This document shows positions 1 through 9,303 of a stretch of DNA of 64,000 nucleotides, piece after piece; within the stretch, counting starts at the first letter, position 1; every line of letters begins with the position of its first letter. The notes below the pieces were generated by a model. That model did not search any database and was not told the origin of the DNA. It saw only the letters and a list, made by a program, of their open reading frames with translations. Made by a program: the position numbers and the translations under genes. The DNA lies in contig CANGYJ010000002.1 in NCBI GenBank assembly GCA_947458455.1, positions 434,001 to 498,000 of the forward strand, in the 5' to 3' direction. This DNA comes from Verrucomicrobiaceae bacterium. GTDB lineage: Bacteria; Verrucomicrobiota; Verrucomicrobiia; Verrucomicrobiales; Verrucomicrobiaceae.

Positions 1-558
1 CATCATCAAAGCTAGGTTGAAGTGTGCGATGCCGTAATCCGGTTTCAGTTCGAGGGCCTTTTGCAGCTCCGCTTCCGCTGCTCCTGCCCAGCCGAGGTTT
101 TTCGCGGCGATGGCGAGGTAGTTATGTGCCCTTGCATCTTCGGGATCTTCGTGAATCGCCCGCGAGAGCGCGGAGACCGCTAGATAGGTATCACCCGCCT
201 CCAACCGCAGCAGTCCGAGCGCCACCCAGGACTGAGCGAGTGCCGCATTGTGCTCCACGGACTGCTCGAAGCATTCGATGGCCTTTTTCGCATCACCTGC
301 CTGCTGCTCCACCGCACCGAGGTTTGCCCACACGAGGGCGTTTTTTGGGTCCATCTCGATCATCTCGTTGTAGGCCTTGCGTGCACCGGCCCAATCACCC
401 TTCGAGAAGGCCACGGCGGCCTTCTCATTGAGCGCCTTCGTGAGAGGCGGCAGCTCACCCACCTTCTCAACAGCTGCGGGCGTCAGCGGTGAAGTCTCCT
501 GAGCAGGGAGGAGTGGGCAAAATAGTAGTGTGCAGAGCCATGGAGAGAGCCATTTCAT
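1..558 (-). CDS. Secreted TPR-repeat protein (C-terminus beyond window)
   Basis: The reading frame is open to the window edge, so only the first 186 residues are visible. It begins MKWLSPWLCTLLFCPLLPAQ, a clear signal peptide, and continues with tetratricopeptide repeats from about residue 45 (repeated patterns such as NALVWANLGAVEQQAGD and ARAHNYLAIAAKNLGWAG). TPR proteins act as protein-interaction scaffolds; no enzymatic domain is seen. The start follows the signal peptide. A GGGAGG lies directly against the ATG with no spacer, which is too close for a normal ribosome binding site. It is divergent from lexA, and the lexA operator lies in the shared upstream region. The specific role is unknown. 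Confidence 0.8.
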   Translation of the reverse strand, partial: MKWLSPWLCTLLFCPLLPAQETSPLTPAAVEKVGELPPLTKALNEKAAVAFSKGDWAGARKAYNEMIEMDPKNALVWANLGAVEQQAGDAKKAIECFEQSVEHNAALAQSWVALGLLRLEAGDTYLAVSALSRAIHEDPEDARAHNYLAIAAKNLGWAGAAEAELQKALELKPDYGIAHFNLALMM

Positions 559-621
559 CCTCCCACCATGCCTTCATTTGAGGGGAGTAAAACCTCTTGC
601 TCAATTCCTGTTGGTCGCGAA

Positions 622-635
622 TGTTCGAGCGAACA
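622..635. promoter_or_regulatory. LexA operator (SOS box), Verrucomicrobia type
   Basis: The perfect inverted repeat TGTTC-GAGC-GAACA ends 15 bases before the lexA ATG. From memory, TGTTC-N4-GAACA is the operator described for Verrucomicrobia LexA. Its place in front of lexA fits autorepression. The divergent TPR gene starts 63 bases away on the other side and could share the control. I found no second copy by eye in the window. Confidence 0.75.
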
Positions 636-650
636 ACAAAACGCGCCGTT

Positions 651-1292
651 ATGAACCCCATCCTCTCCGCCAGCGCCCCTCAGCTCACCGCACGTCAGCA
701 GGAACTGCTCGATTACCTTCGCGGCTACCAGCGCACCAACGGCGTCATGCCCTCCACGCGGGACATTCAGCGTCACTTCGGCTTCTCGAGTCAGACGGCC
801 GCGATGAGTCACCTGAGAGCTTTGGAGAAAAAAGGGGCCATTCGCCGCCATCCCAACATGGCCCGCGCCGTCGTTTTTCCGGAAGACCTCGATCGTGCTG
901 AGATCATCGACATTCCCGTCTTCGGCAGCATTCCCGCCGGCATGCCGAGCGATGCAGCCCAGCACGCCGAAGGTTGCATCTCGGTCGATATCAACACGCT
1001 CGGCATCCCGCGTGCCTCGAAAAGCTTTGCCCTCAAAGTGCGTGGTGATTCGATGATCGAGGCGCACATCTGCAGCGGTGATCTCGTCATCCTCGAAATC
1101 AAGGAACCGCGTGAGAAAGACATCGTCGCCGCATTGATCGACGGTGAGACGACCCTCAAACGCTACCTCGTCAGCAACGGGCAGCCCGTTCTCAAAGCCG
1201 AAAATGAGGAGTATCCAGACCTCCTGCCCGCTCGCGAGCTGCTCATCCAAGGCGTCATGATCGGCATGATCCGCCATTTCAGAAGAGATTGA
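651..1292 (+). CDS. lexA: LexA repressor
   Basis: This 213-residue protein is the SOS transcriptional repressor. An N-terminal winged-helix DNA-binding domain (about 12-75, with TARQQELLDYL and STRDIQRHFGF) is followed by an S24 autopeptidase domain. The Ala96-Gly97 self-cleavage bond lies in SIPAGMP, Ser134 in RGDSM is the nucleophile and Lys170 in TTLKRY is the general base, so RecA-stimulated cleavage should be intact. The start at MNPILSASA was chosen because the domain begins there; an upstream in-frame ATG would place the operator inside the coding region. The cysteine desulfurase gene follows after 16 bases and may be co-transcribed. Confidence 0.95.
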   Translation: MNPILSASAPQLTARQQELLDYLRGYQRTNGVMPSTRDIQRHFGFSSQTAAMSHLRALEKKGAIRRHPNMARAVVFPEDLDRAEIIDIPVFGSIPAGMPSDAAQHAEGCISVDINTLGIPRASKSFALKVRGDSMIEAHICSGDLVILEIKEPREKDIVAALIDGETTLKRYLVSNGQPVLKAENEEYPDLLPARELLIQGVMIGMIRHFRRD

Positions 1293-1308
1293 GCCTCCCA
1301 GTGGTGCC

Positions 1309-2379
1309 ATGACAGGCTACTTCGACTTCAATGCCACCACGCCGCTGCTGCCCGAGGCACGCGAGGCTTGGCTGCGAGCCGCTGAAAAGCACTGGCACAA
1401 TCCTTCCAGTCTCTACCGTGAGGCGGGCATCACCAATCAGAAGCTCGAGACAGCACGGGAGCGGCTGGGTGAATTACTTCGGGTGGAAGCAGAGCGTATC
1501 GTCTTCACTTCGGGAGCCACGGAGGCAAACAACCTGCTCTTTTCAGCCTTCACAGGCCAAAAAACGGCGATTTCCACTATCGAGCATCCCAGCGTCCGCG
1601 AAGCCGCACGGCAATGGACGAAGGTTTCGACCTTCGAGGCAGAGGGTGAGATGCCTGAAGGCGTGGCACTCGTCTCCGTGATGGCGGCGAACAATGAAAG
1701 CGGTCAGCTTTTACCTTGGCGGGAGCTTTCGCTACTTTGCCGTGCCAAAGGCATCCCCTTTCACACCGATGCCACTCAATGGCTTGGCAAGCTGGAGGCC
1801 GATTTCAGCACCTGCGATTACCTCAGCGGCTCGGCGCATAAATTTGGTGGGCCGAAGGGTGCGGGCTTTCTCGTGCTTCGCGATGAAAACGAGCGCATCC
1901 GCCTCATCCACGGCGGCCCGCAGGAAAATGGCCGCCGCGCTGGCACGGAGAACTATCCCGCCATCGAGGCCATGGTCACGGCATTGGAGACGATCACGCC
2001 CCAGCTCGCTCGATGCGATGGCGCAGGCCGCGATGCCTTTGAATCGGCCATGCAGGCATCCTTTGAAGGTCTGCGCCTCATCTCCGCCGATAAGCCGCGT
2101 CTCTGGAATACCTCGCTCCTCGTCATGCCACGACATGAGAACCTGAAATGGCTCACGCGGCTCTCACGGCGCGGCTTTTCCATCTCCACTGGCAGCGCTT
2201 GCAGCTCTGGAAAGGAGGGCTCATCCGTCGTCGTCACCGCTCTCGGCACCTCACCTGAGGAGCTGCGCCGCGTGGTGCGTGTAAGCGGCGGCTGGGACAC
2301 CTCCGCCGAAGCCTGGCTCGAACTCGCTGCCGCCTTCGCGGAGACTGCTGTCGAGCTCAATGCGGGTGGGAAGGGCTAA
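1309..2379 (+). CDS. Cysteine desulfurase, NifS/IscS-like class V aminotransferase
   Basis: This is a 356-residue PLP enzyme of the group that moves sulfur from cysteine to Fe-S cluster, thiouridine or other sulfur acceptors. Visible landmarks are His93 (STIEHPSV), Asp154 (HTDATQ), the PLP lysine Lys178 in SGSAHKFGGPKG, the RAGTEN motif at 211-215 and the active-site Cys298 in STGSACSSGKEGS. The short loop around the cysteine is like NifS/IscS rather than SufS. No isc scaffold or regulator genes are adjacent, so its partner is unknown. It lies 16 bases downstream of lexA and could be read from the same promoter. Confidence 0.9.
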   Translation: MTGYFDFNATTPLLPEAREAWLRAAEKHWHNPSSLYREAGITNQKLETARERLGELLRVEAERIVFTSGATEANNLLFSAFTGQKTAISTIEHPSVREAARQWTKVSTFEAEGEMPEGVALVSVMAANNESGQLLPWRELSLLCRAKGIPFHTDATQWLGKLEADFSTCDYLSGSAHKFGGPKGAGFLVLRDENERIRLIHGGPQENGRRAGTENYPAIEAMVTALETITPQLARCDGAGRDAFESAMQASFEGLRLISADKPRLWNTSLLVMPRHENLKWLTRLSRRGFSISTGSACSSGKEGSSVVVTALGTSPEELRRVVRVSGGWDTSAEAWLELAAAFAETAVELNAGGKG

Positions 2380-2430
2380 GCTCGGCATCTTGGCGCTTGG
2401 CGGAAAGCGCGGGAAGGTTCACTATGCCTC

Positions 2431-3618
2431 ATGGAACTCGCACGACGCGTCGTCTTTGCCCTCATCATCCTCGCGATTGCTGGAGGTCTGTATTCGTATT
2501 CGAGGCAGGACTCGGATCGCTACGGTCTGCCACAGCTTTTGAAGGGAGAAAAAGTGCCCGAGGATGCCAGTTCCAAGCTCGATGCCGAAGACGCCCGCGC
2601 CTTGTTGCGGATGAACGACGCCTTTTCCAAACTCGCTGCCTCCGTCCTGCCCTCCGTCGTGAGCATTACCACGCGTAAGGTCACTCCTGGCCAGGCCATG
2701 CTGCATCCGCTGCTCGGTCTGGTTCCAGGTCGTCCTGAGATAATCCCCGGCCTCGGCTCTGGAGCCATCATTAGCAAGGACGGCCTCGTGGTGACCAATT
2801 ACCACGTCGTCGCGGATGTGTCCGAACTGGCCGTCACCACCAATGACAATCAAATCTTCTCCGCCCAGGTGCTCGGCACCGATGAGGAGCGGGATATCGC
2901 CCTGCTGCGCATCGAGAGCGAACGCAAAGACTTCCCCGCTCTCTCGTTTGGTGATTCTGACAAGGTGAAGGTAGGCCAGATGGTCTTCGCTGTGGGTAAT
3001 CCCTTCGGCCTCAGTGGCACCGTCACCCAGGGCATCATCAGCGCCCGTGACCGCCATCTCAGTGACAGCCAGATGGATTATCTCCAAACCGATACCGTCA
3101 TCAATCCAGGTAACTCGGGCGGCCCACTGGTGGACATCCATGGTAAAATCGTCGGCGTGAACGTGGCCATTTATCGCGGAGATCAAAACGTGCGTGCCTG
3201 GCAGGGCGTGGGCCTTTCCGTGCCCTCCAACGGTGTGAAGATGGTCGTCACGGCCATTCAGCAAGCGCTCGAATTGCGCGAGCAGGCCCGGCGTTCTGGT
3301 AAAAGCATGCTCGGTCGTGGCTACCTCGGCATCGAAGTGATCAGCGACCCGATCGAGATCGACAATGTTTGGGGCACATCGCCCATCGGCGCACTTATTT
3401 CCCGTGTGGATGCCAATTCGCCCGCCGCCGCCTCCGGTTTGAAGCCGGGTGATGTCGTCACGAAATTCCAAGGCATGTCCTTCCGCATGCCGGCCGATCT
3501 TTTGCAGATCATCCGCACGCAACCGCCTGGTGCCGTCGTGAAACTCGAAGTCATTCGCAATAACCGCATGCGCGAAGTGCCTGCACGACTCGGCGAGCGG
3601 CCCGATGCGAAGAATTAA
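2431..3618 (+). CDS. HtrA/Deg-type periplasmic serine protease with PDZ domain
   Basis: This 395-residue protein has an N-terminal membrane anchor or uncleaved signal (residues 5-22), a trypsin-like protease domain and one PDZ domain (about 300-390). The catalytic triad is His125 (VTNYHVVAD), Asp155 (DEERDIALLRI) and Ser229 (NPGNSGGPLVD). The family degrades or refolds damaged envelope proteins. A single PDZ domain matches the DegS or short DegQ layout; with the membrane anchor it could be DegS-like, but no sigma-E/RseA genes are nearby. Its stop overlaps the stop of convergent comEC by four bases. Confidence 0.92.
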   Translation: MELARRVVFALIILAIAGGLYSYSRQDSDRYGLPQLLKGEKVPEDASSKLDAEDARALLRMNDAFSKLAASVLPSVVSITTRKVTPGQAMLHPLLGLVPGRPEIIPGLGSGAIISKDGLVVTNYHVVADVSELAVTTNDNQIFSAQVLGTDEERDIALLRIESERKDFPALSFGDSDKVKVGQMVFAVGNPFGLSGTVTQGIISARDRHLSDSQMDYLQTDTVINPGNSGGPLVDIHGKIVGVNVAIYRGDQNVRAWQGVGLSVPSNGVKMVVTAIQQALELREQARRSGKSMLGRGYLGIEVISDPIEIDNVWGTSPIGALISRVDANSPAAASGLKPGDVVTKFQGMSFRMPADLLQIIRTQPPGAVVKLEVIRNNRMREVPARLGERPDAKN

Positions 3619-5945
3619 CGCTCCTTGTTCAGCTTCATCGGCGGCAGGCTTTCCGAATCCGTGCGTGCGTTCAAAGCCGCTTCAGAAAACTGCAGCGCGA
3701 TGCTGCCGAGTTCAGCGGTGAGCCATAGCGGCACCTCGTGTTCCGTGCACCAGGCCGCCAGCGTGTCTGGCGGTGGCGTGTGATCTCGCGTGAAGCCGCT
3801 GCTGCCGCGGATCACCAGCCGGGGCATGGCTTTGTCGAGGAATTCCTGAGTGCCGCAGGCATCGGTGGCATGCTGGCTCGTGATCAGCACGTCACAGCGC
3901 AGAGGCTGGCTGGATTCGAGCAAGGCGTTTTCCGTCAGCCAGCCCGCATCGCTCATCCACAGCACTCGCCAGCCATTCAAAACGCCCATCAGCACCATCG
4001 CCCGGTCATCGCCACGCATGGATCGGCTGGTGGTGGAAGGGTGCAGGCAGGTGAGGCTGGCATCCGCACTCAAAGGCAGCCTATCACCCGCGATCCACTT
4101 TTTCAGCGGCGTGGTAGCTTCCAATCGGCGCAGGATCGTCTGCCGCGCATCATACGGCCCCGGCTCGCGACCACTGCAAAAGAGCTCCGGCATGCAAAAA
4201 ACCGCACGCACCTCTTCAACGGCACCGATGTGGGCGGCGTCATTGTGACTCAGGATGATGCCGCGCAGTTTGTTCACGCCTTCATGACGAAGGTAACGAT
4301 GCAGAATTGGGCGAAACCGATCTTCAGGCCCGGTATCCAGCAGCCAGTGCGCCGCGCCGAGACGCAGATGATTTGCCGCGCCACCATCCGGCATCGCCAG
4401 CACTCGCCAGGAGATCGCTTCATCGGTGGGTGTGGTTGTAGTGTTGAGATGAAAATTGGCCCCAGGAAGGCTGGCGAACCAAGTCGCGGAGACCACCATC
4501 GCCTTGGCGAGAAACCAATTCGCGTTGTTGATGGCGATCTGCATGCCTGTGGCCTTGATCAGGGCGGCCAGGATGCTCATGCAGGTGACCGCGAGCGCAG
4601 CGATGGAGAGTGGCACGAGCACGCTGTTGGCGATGAGTGCCACCGGCGTCACCGCCTGGAAGTGCAGGAGAATGAATGGCAGACTTCCCAGCCATGCTGC
4701 GGCGGAGACACAGGCATTGCCGATGAACCAGCGGCGGACGCCTAGCGCCAGCTTTTGCCATCTGCTCGCAAACTCCAGCGGCAGGAAGGGATCCAGCTCC
4801 ATCCACCGCGCCATCGGGCTCATGAAGACACCCGTGAGCGCCGCGATGGCCCACAGCACGCCAAACGATAGCTGAAAGCCCGGCATGAAGAGCTGCTGCG
4901 TATCCACGCCCAGCAGAAGCAACGAAGCGAGTCCGAGATTGTTTTGCACGCTGGAGTCCCGATCCGCCGAAGGGCCGCAAAACACCACCGCCACCATCAG
5001 CGCCGCTCGCGCTGCCGAAGCCCGCCAGCCGGTGATGAAAGCGTAGGCGAAAACGATCAGCACGATGGCCCACAAAGCCACGCCTCGGCGCAGGCCGAAT
5101 GCCTTCAGCACCTGCCAGGCGATCATGCCAAGCATCGCCACATGCAGGCCACTCACGGCGAAGACATGCAGTGTGCCGCTGTCACGAAACGCGTCCTCGA
5201 TGTCATCCTGCGCTTCGTCCGCCACGCCCAGCGCCATCGCTCGGATCACGCCGGAGAGCCTTGGATCATCATCAATATCCAGCATGAGCTGCCGGCTGAT
5301 CCATTGGCGGCTCTGCTCAGCGGCATCCAGCAGGGCGCAGGTCCACACCGCACCATCACCGGGCATTTTTTCCAGCTTTGACACCTTCAGTTCAGCAGCA
5401 AATCCGCTGCGCAAAGCATGATCCGCCGCATCGAATGTGCCGGGAGCCTTTCGTCCCACTGGTAGCCGCAGCCGTCCGCGCAGTTGGTAGATGCCAGCGC
5501 CTGGAAACGCCCTCTCCATGGGCAGCGAGACCTTCAACTGCACCGGTAGCAGCCACTCCGTGCCATCCTCCAGCGTAACGCGACTGGCTTCGCAGAACGC
5601 TTTGATCGTCTCAGGCGTCGAGGAGGCATGATCCGGCGTGAGGCTGCCTTCCACCACCGCTTCGAGAGAGCCGTCGTTTTCAAGTAGATGAAGCCGCAAC
5701 GGATGACGGTAGGTGCTGTCCAGATGCATCACATGCAGGGTCGCGCATCCGAGCATTGCCGCAGCAAATCCTAGCCACTTCCGTGGATGTGTCAGCGTTG
5801 CCAGCATCACCGTGAGAGCTGCGGGAAAGATCCAAAGCCGCATCGCCACCACATCCAGCTCCGCCAGCACGATCCCGATCACACCCGCCACGGCCAGCGC
5901 CATCAGCGGGCAGGTGGCCAGCCATCGCTGAAGTGCTCTGTTCAT
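3615..5945 (-). CDS. comEC: ComEC/Rec2 DNA-uptake channel
   Basis: This 776-residue integral membrane protein imports single-stranded DNA across the inner membrane during natural transformation. It shows N-terminal hydrophobic helices (about 10-70), a soluble DUF4131-type segment, the multi-helix competence domain (about 220-500; FAVSGLHVAMLGM is characteristic) and a C-terminal metallo-beta-lactamase-like domain. That domain keeps an HxDxxH motif (His567, Asp569, His572 in LSHNDAAHIG), as expected for a nuclease-type module. Length and domain order are complete. No other competence genes (comEA, comF) are visible here. Confidence 0.93.
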   Translation of the reverse strand: MNRALQRWLATCPLMALAVAGVIGIVLAELDVVAMRLWIFPAALTVMLATLTHPRKWLGFAAAMLGCATLHVMHLDSTYRHPLRLHLLENDGSLEAVVEGSLTPDHASSTPETIKAFCEASRVTLEDGTEWLLPVQLKVSLPMERAFPGAGIYQLRGRLRLPVGRKAPGTFDAADHALRSGFAAELKVSKLEKMPGDGAVWTCALLDAAEQSRQWISRQLMLDIDDDPRLSGVIRAMALGVADEAQDDIEDAFRDSGTLHVFAVSGLHVAMLGMIAWQVLKAFGLRRGVALWAIVLIVFAYAFITGWRASAARAALMVAVVFCGPSADRDSSVQNNLGLASLLLLGVDTQQLFMPGFQLSFGVLWAIAALTGVFMSPMARWMELDPFLPLEFASRWQKLALGVRRWFIGNACVSAAAWLGSLPFILLHFQAVTPVALIANSVLVPLSIAALAVTCMSILAALIKATGMQIAINNANWFLAKAMVVSATWFASLPGANFHLNTTTTPTDEAISWRVLAMPDGGAANHLRLGAAHWLLDTGPEDRFRPILHRYLRHEGVNKLRGIILSHNDAAHIGAVEEVRAVFCMPELFCSGREPGPYDARQTILRRLEATTPLKKWIAGDRLPLSADASLTCLHPSTTSRSMRGDDRAMVLMGVLNGWRVLWMSDAGWLTENALLESSQPLRCDVLITSQHATDACGTQEFLDKAMPRLVIRGSSGFTRDHTPPPDTLAAWCTEHEVPLWLTAELGSIALQFSEAALNARTDSESLPPMKLNKER

Positions 5946-5959
5946 GGCTTCGAGTGGAT

Positions 5960-6598
5960 TCAGATGCTTTGAGCCGCCTTCGCCCGCTGCTCCTGGATGA
6001 ATTTAAACTCCACCTGCTCCAACTCCGTGATCTTGTGGTGGGCGTTGGCGCTGTGTCTCGTGTTCGGATAGCTCGCGATCACTCGCTCCAGCGTCGAGCG
6101 TGCCGCCGTGAAGTCGTGCAGGTGGTTCGTCTGCACCTCCACCACGCGGAAAAGCAGAAACGCCCCATCATCCACGGACCACTCGCGGCTTTGCAGATGG
6201 TTCGTGAGCACCTGGATGGCCGTGTGCGGATCATGGAGGCGCTCCGCGTGGACCTTTGCCATCTCGGCGGCTGGAAAAGGGTCCTCCGGCTTCTCGTGCA
6301 TCATCTTCTGATAGTGATCGAGCGCCCCCGCGTAGTCGCCCTGCGAAATGCAAGCCGCCGCTTTCATGAGGCCGTCCTGCTCGATCTGCTCACCGGAGGA
6401 ATACATGCCCTCACCGATGGCATCACCGATCCAAGGCAGCAGATATTTCACGGCCAGCATGCCGCCGATGCCACCGAGAAGGATGAAGCCCACGAGCTTC
6501 ATGCCATCACTGGCCTGCATGATCCACCGATACACCAGCAGACCGAGGATGATGACGAGAAGAACGACGCAGAGGCGGGTGACGAGCTGTGGGTTCAT
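5960..6598 (-). CDS. Two-helix membrane protein with TPR-like tail
   Basis: The protein has 212 residues. Two hydrophobic segments (about 5-25 and 31-53) are followed by a soluble helical region with TPR-like repeats (ISQGDYAGALDHYQKMMHEKPEDPFPAAEMAKVHAE and following). The start at MNPQLVTRL was chosen because the first membrane segment begins there; an upstream in-frame ATG would add 16 polar residues. It lies 14 bases upstream of comEC on the same strand, so the two are probably co-transcribed. The function is unknown. Confidence 0.75.
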   Translation of the reverse strand: MNPQLVTRLCVVLLVIILGLLVYRWIMQASDGMKLVGFILLGGIGGMLAVKYLLPWIGDAIGEGMYSSGEQIEQDGLMKAAACISQGDYAGALDHYQKMMHEKPEDPFPAAEMAKVHAERLHDPHTAIQVLTNHLQSREWSVDDGAFLLFRVVEVQTNHLHDFTAARSTLERVIASYPNTRHSANAHHKITELEQVEFKFIQEQRAKAAQSI

Positions 6599-6676
6599 AA
6601 GGTCAAAAACTGCGTTGAGGCTATCAAACGGCGTTTTGGCCGCCAAGAGCGAAATCTCCGAAAAGGGCGAAAACAG

Positions 6677-7549
6677 CTACTTGAGCCCTTTGGCGATGGC
6701 TTGCGCCTCCTCCAGGAAGGCTTCACCCAGAGGTGACAGGCGCCCGATCCACATCACGCCGAAAGCTAGCGTGGGAAAATCATCCAGCGGCAGCACACGA
6801 ACGCCCGCAGGAGCTTCCACCCGCGGCATTTGCAGCGAGAGGCCGATGCCAAAGCCACCAGCGACGTATCGCGCTACCGTATCGAGGCTGCCAACTTCGA
6901 GACTTGTGATCCATTCCACGCCGTGCTGTCGCAGGCCGGACTGGAACTCGCGAACGAGTGGATCACTGGCGGTCAAAGCGATGAGCGGCGTCTCAATGCG
7001 CTCTTTTTCCCAAAGCTGCGCGGCACTCTTGAGGCTGCTTTTGGCCGGAACGAGCAGGCACATCGGCAGGCGCAGCAGCTCGCGTGTCTCCACATTCGGC
7101 GGCGGTTTGTCCGTAAGCGTCGAGAGGCCGATGTCGATCTCCTGCGCGGCCACAAATTGCTCGATCTGCTGCTGGCGGCCATCGGTGAGTGTGAAGTGAA
7201 ATCCTTCCACACGCCGCTGCATGCGAGCGCACAGCTCCGGCAGATACTCACGCTGCACGATCTCCGGCGCGGCGATGCGCAGCCGCGTCTCACCCCCGCC
7301 ACGGATGCGGTCCGCCACATCGCCGAGGCCTTTGAAGAAGGGGGCGATGTGATCATAAAGAAGCTGTCCCTCACGCGTGAGCTGAAAGGGTCGCCGCTGA
7401 TAGAGCGTGACGCCGAGCACATCCTCCAACTGCAAAATCTGGGCGCTGATGGCTGGCTGCTGAATGCCGTAGGGCATCTGCCGTGCCGCCGCGCTCACGC
7501 CGCCATGCGTGGCCACATAATAAAAGAGTTCGAGGTGATGGACGTTCAT
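6677..7549 (-). CDS. LysR-family transcriptional regulator
   Basis: This 290-residue protein has an N-terminal LysR helix-turn-helix (about 1-65; HHLELFYYVATHGGVSAAAR and PAISAQILQLEDVLG) and a periplasmic-binding-like effector domain (about 90-285). LysR proteins usually control a divergent or nearby operon in response to a small metabolite. The ligand is unknown. Its ATG overlaps the stop of the upstream AsmA-like gene as ATGA, so translation is coupled and the regulator is transcribed with that gene instead of divergently. Confidence 0.9.
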   Translation of the reverse strand: MNVHHLELFYYVATHGGVSAAARQMPYGIQQPAISAQILQLEDVLGVTLYQRRPFQLTREGQLLYDHIAPFFKGLGDVADRIRGGGETRLRIAAPEIVQREYLPELCARMQRRVEGFHFTLTDGRQQQIEQFVAAQEIDIGLSTLTDKPPPNVETRELLRLPMCLLVPAKSSLKSAAQLWEKERIETPLIALTASDPLVREFQSGLRQHGVEWITSLEVGSLDTVARYVAGGFGIGLSLQMPRVEAPAGVRVLPLDDFPTLAFGVMWIGRLSPLGEAFLEEAQAIAKGLK

Positions 7550-9078
7550 TTGCCGGGAAAAAGAGGGATGACCTTGTTGATGAGGTCGGTGCTGGTTTTG
7601 ACGCCTTCTTCGAGCGTCTTCGTGGTGCCGTTGATGATGGCGCCAGGCAGCTTCGCGGCGTCTTCACCGAGCACGGGCTTCAAAAGCGTCTCGCTAGCTT
7701 TGTCCACGATGGCTCCCGGCGTATCGAGCAGCAGGGACATGCCCGCCGCGCCGAGTAAACGTGAACTCAGATCCTCCTGCGGAGCCGTGCGAGTGCCGGC
7801 GACCTTCACGCGAGCCCAATTCAAGCCCGGTGGCCCTTGCGGGTTCGTTTCGATGAAGACGCGGTTTTGCGCTCCCGGCAGCCAGCGAAGCGTTTCCGGT
7901 GTCACGCCGACCATGAAGCCACCTTCGATGGCATCGCCCGGCAGTAGCGTGAGTGTGCCTTCGAGGCGAAGGAGGCCGTTGGATTGAATCACGATCTTCT
8001 CCAGCCGCGTGCCGCCACTGCTGTGCGGGCTCACCGTTGCCGTGGCAATATCCAGCGCCAGTCGTTTGAAGCGCTCCATGCGCGTGTAGGTGGCCAGCTT
8101 GTCGAGAATGGGCAGGGAAGAGAGCACACCATCTTTCAGCGCCACATCCGCCTTCCAGTTCATCGGCTGGCCATTGGCTCCCGAAAGCTCCGCATCCCCT
8201 TCAAAATGCCCCGTGAGATGTTTTTGCCATTCCTCGCTCAGAAACTCCGCCGTCGGTACCTGCTCCGCATGGACAAACACCTGCCACTCACCCCCAAAGC
8301 GCAGGCTTCCGCGCAGCGTGCCCTTGCTGCGATCCTTCCAGCGCAGCGTGGACTCGGTGATTTGGAGTTTCTCATCCGTCAGGCGGAAGCTGGCACGATC
8401 GATCTCGAGCTTCAGCGGCTCTTTTTGTCCCGGTGGCGTCACCGGTATCCGCAGCGTGCCGCCATCCAGCGTGCCGAGGAATGAGTAGCGTCCCTTGCTC
8501 GTCGAGGCGCTGTTGTAGCTTCCGAGGTGCAGCCGCGCTTCCTCCACCTGCCAGCCGTTTTGCGTGTAGGAAAAGCGTTCTGCGTCGAAACCATCCACCT
8601 CCGTGGTTTTCGGGATGTACTGGCTCAGCCAGCCTGGAAGCGCGGCTGCACCCATCGAGACCTCCTCCGGCCTCGGCGACGCTTTGGCCGCTGGATGCTT
8701 CGTCACGATCAATGAATCCGCTCCCGCACTTTGAATGCTCCACGAGCCGCGACGAACCGCGCTGAAATCCAGCGCCGCATGCAGCCCCACCGCCTCAATC
8801 TGCAAACCGGAAGCCGTTTCGAGGCTCGCCTCGCTCATGCGTGCCGCATCGTCCTGCCATTGAATATCCGCCAGCCGAGCCGAGCCGCCCATCTTCGCCG
8901 CGATCATCTCCTCCGCCTTCACGCGAAAGCCCTCACTGCGCACAAAGCTTTGCAAATAACCCACCACCAGCGATGGCATCGCCATCACGCCCACGATCAC
9001 CGCGATGAGAAGGAACCCCGCCAGCCACCCCAGCCAGCGGAGAGGGGAGGAACGTCGTTGGAGAGATCGGCGGCGCAT
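7546..9078 (-). CDS. AsmA-like envelope protein
   Basis: This 510-residue protein has an Arg-rich start, one membrane helix (about 14-36, WLGWLAGFLLIAVIVGVMAM) and a long beta-rich periplasmic region. The layout, with KAEEMIAAKMGGSARLADIQW just after the helix, resembles AsmA/YhdP-type proteins linked to lipid transport and outer-membrane assembly. I assign it from overall pattern and not from a diagnostic motif. Its stop overlaps the start of the LysR gene by four bases. Confidence 0.55.
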   Translation of the reverse strand: MRRRSLQRRSSPLRWLGWLAGFLLIAVIVGVMAMPSLVVGYLQSFVRSEGFRVKAEEMIAAKMGGSARLADIQWQDDAARMSEASLETASGLQIEAVGLHAALDFSAVRRGSWSIQSAGADSLIVTKHPAAKASPRPEEVSMGAAALPGWLSQYIPKTTEVDGFDAERFSYTQNGWQVEEARLHLGSYNSASTSKGRYSFLGTLDGGTLRIPVTPPGQKEPLKLEIDRASFRLTDEKLQITESTLRWKDRSKGTLRGSLRFGGEWQVFVHAEQVPTAEFLSEEWQKHLTGHFEGDAELSGANGQPMNWKADVALKDGVLSSLPILDKLATYTRMERFKRLALDIATATVSPHSSGGTRLEKIVIQSNGLLRLEGTLTLLPGDAIEGGFMVGVTPETLRWLPGAQNRVFIETNPQGPPGLNWARVKVAGTRTAPQEDLSSRLLGAAGMSLLLDTPGAIVDKASETLLKPVLGEDAAKLPGAIINGTTKTLEEGVKTSTDLINKVIPLFPGK

Positions 9079-9140
9079 GGAGCGCCCATGCTAGGCTGTG
9101 TTTGGAAGCTGGCAAGGCTGGGGCCGGGTGCGAACTTCGC

Positions 9141-9300
9141 GAAGCGTCGCGGAGTGCGGTGGCAAAGATTGCCGGGGCCACCTGGCATCGGCGACACCGC
9201 TGTCGAGCGCGGGGAGAATGCGCTGAGGCCGGATGGGGCCGTCCGGCACGCGACAGCTGTGTCGCGCCAAGGCTTGCCACCGCACTCCACGACGCTGGCG
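9141..9300. repeat. REPIN-like nested palindrome, left flank of RAYT gene
   Basis: The outer arms at about 9145-9165 and 9274-9295 are near-perfect inverted repeats (core GGAGTGCGGTGGCAA). The inner arms at about 9191-9211 and 9249-9268 (core GCGACACCGCTGTCG) form a second palindrome. The same structure, in the same orientation, occurs on the other side of the transposase gene. Nested paired REP sequences next to a RAYT gene are the hallmark of REPINs. Confidence 0.8.
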
Positions 9301-9303
9301 CGG

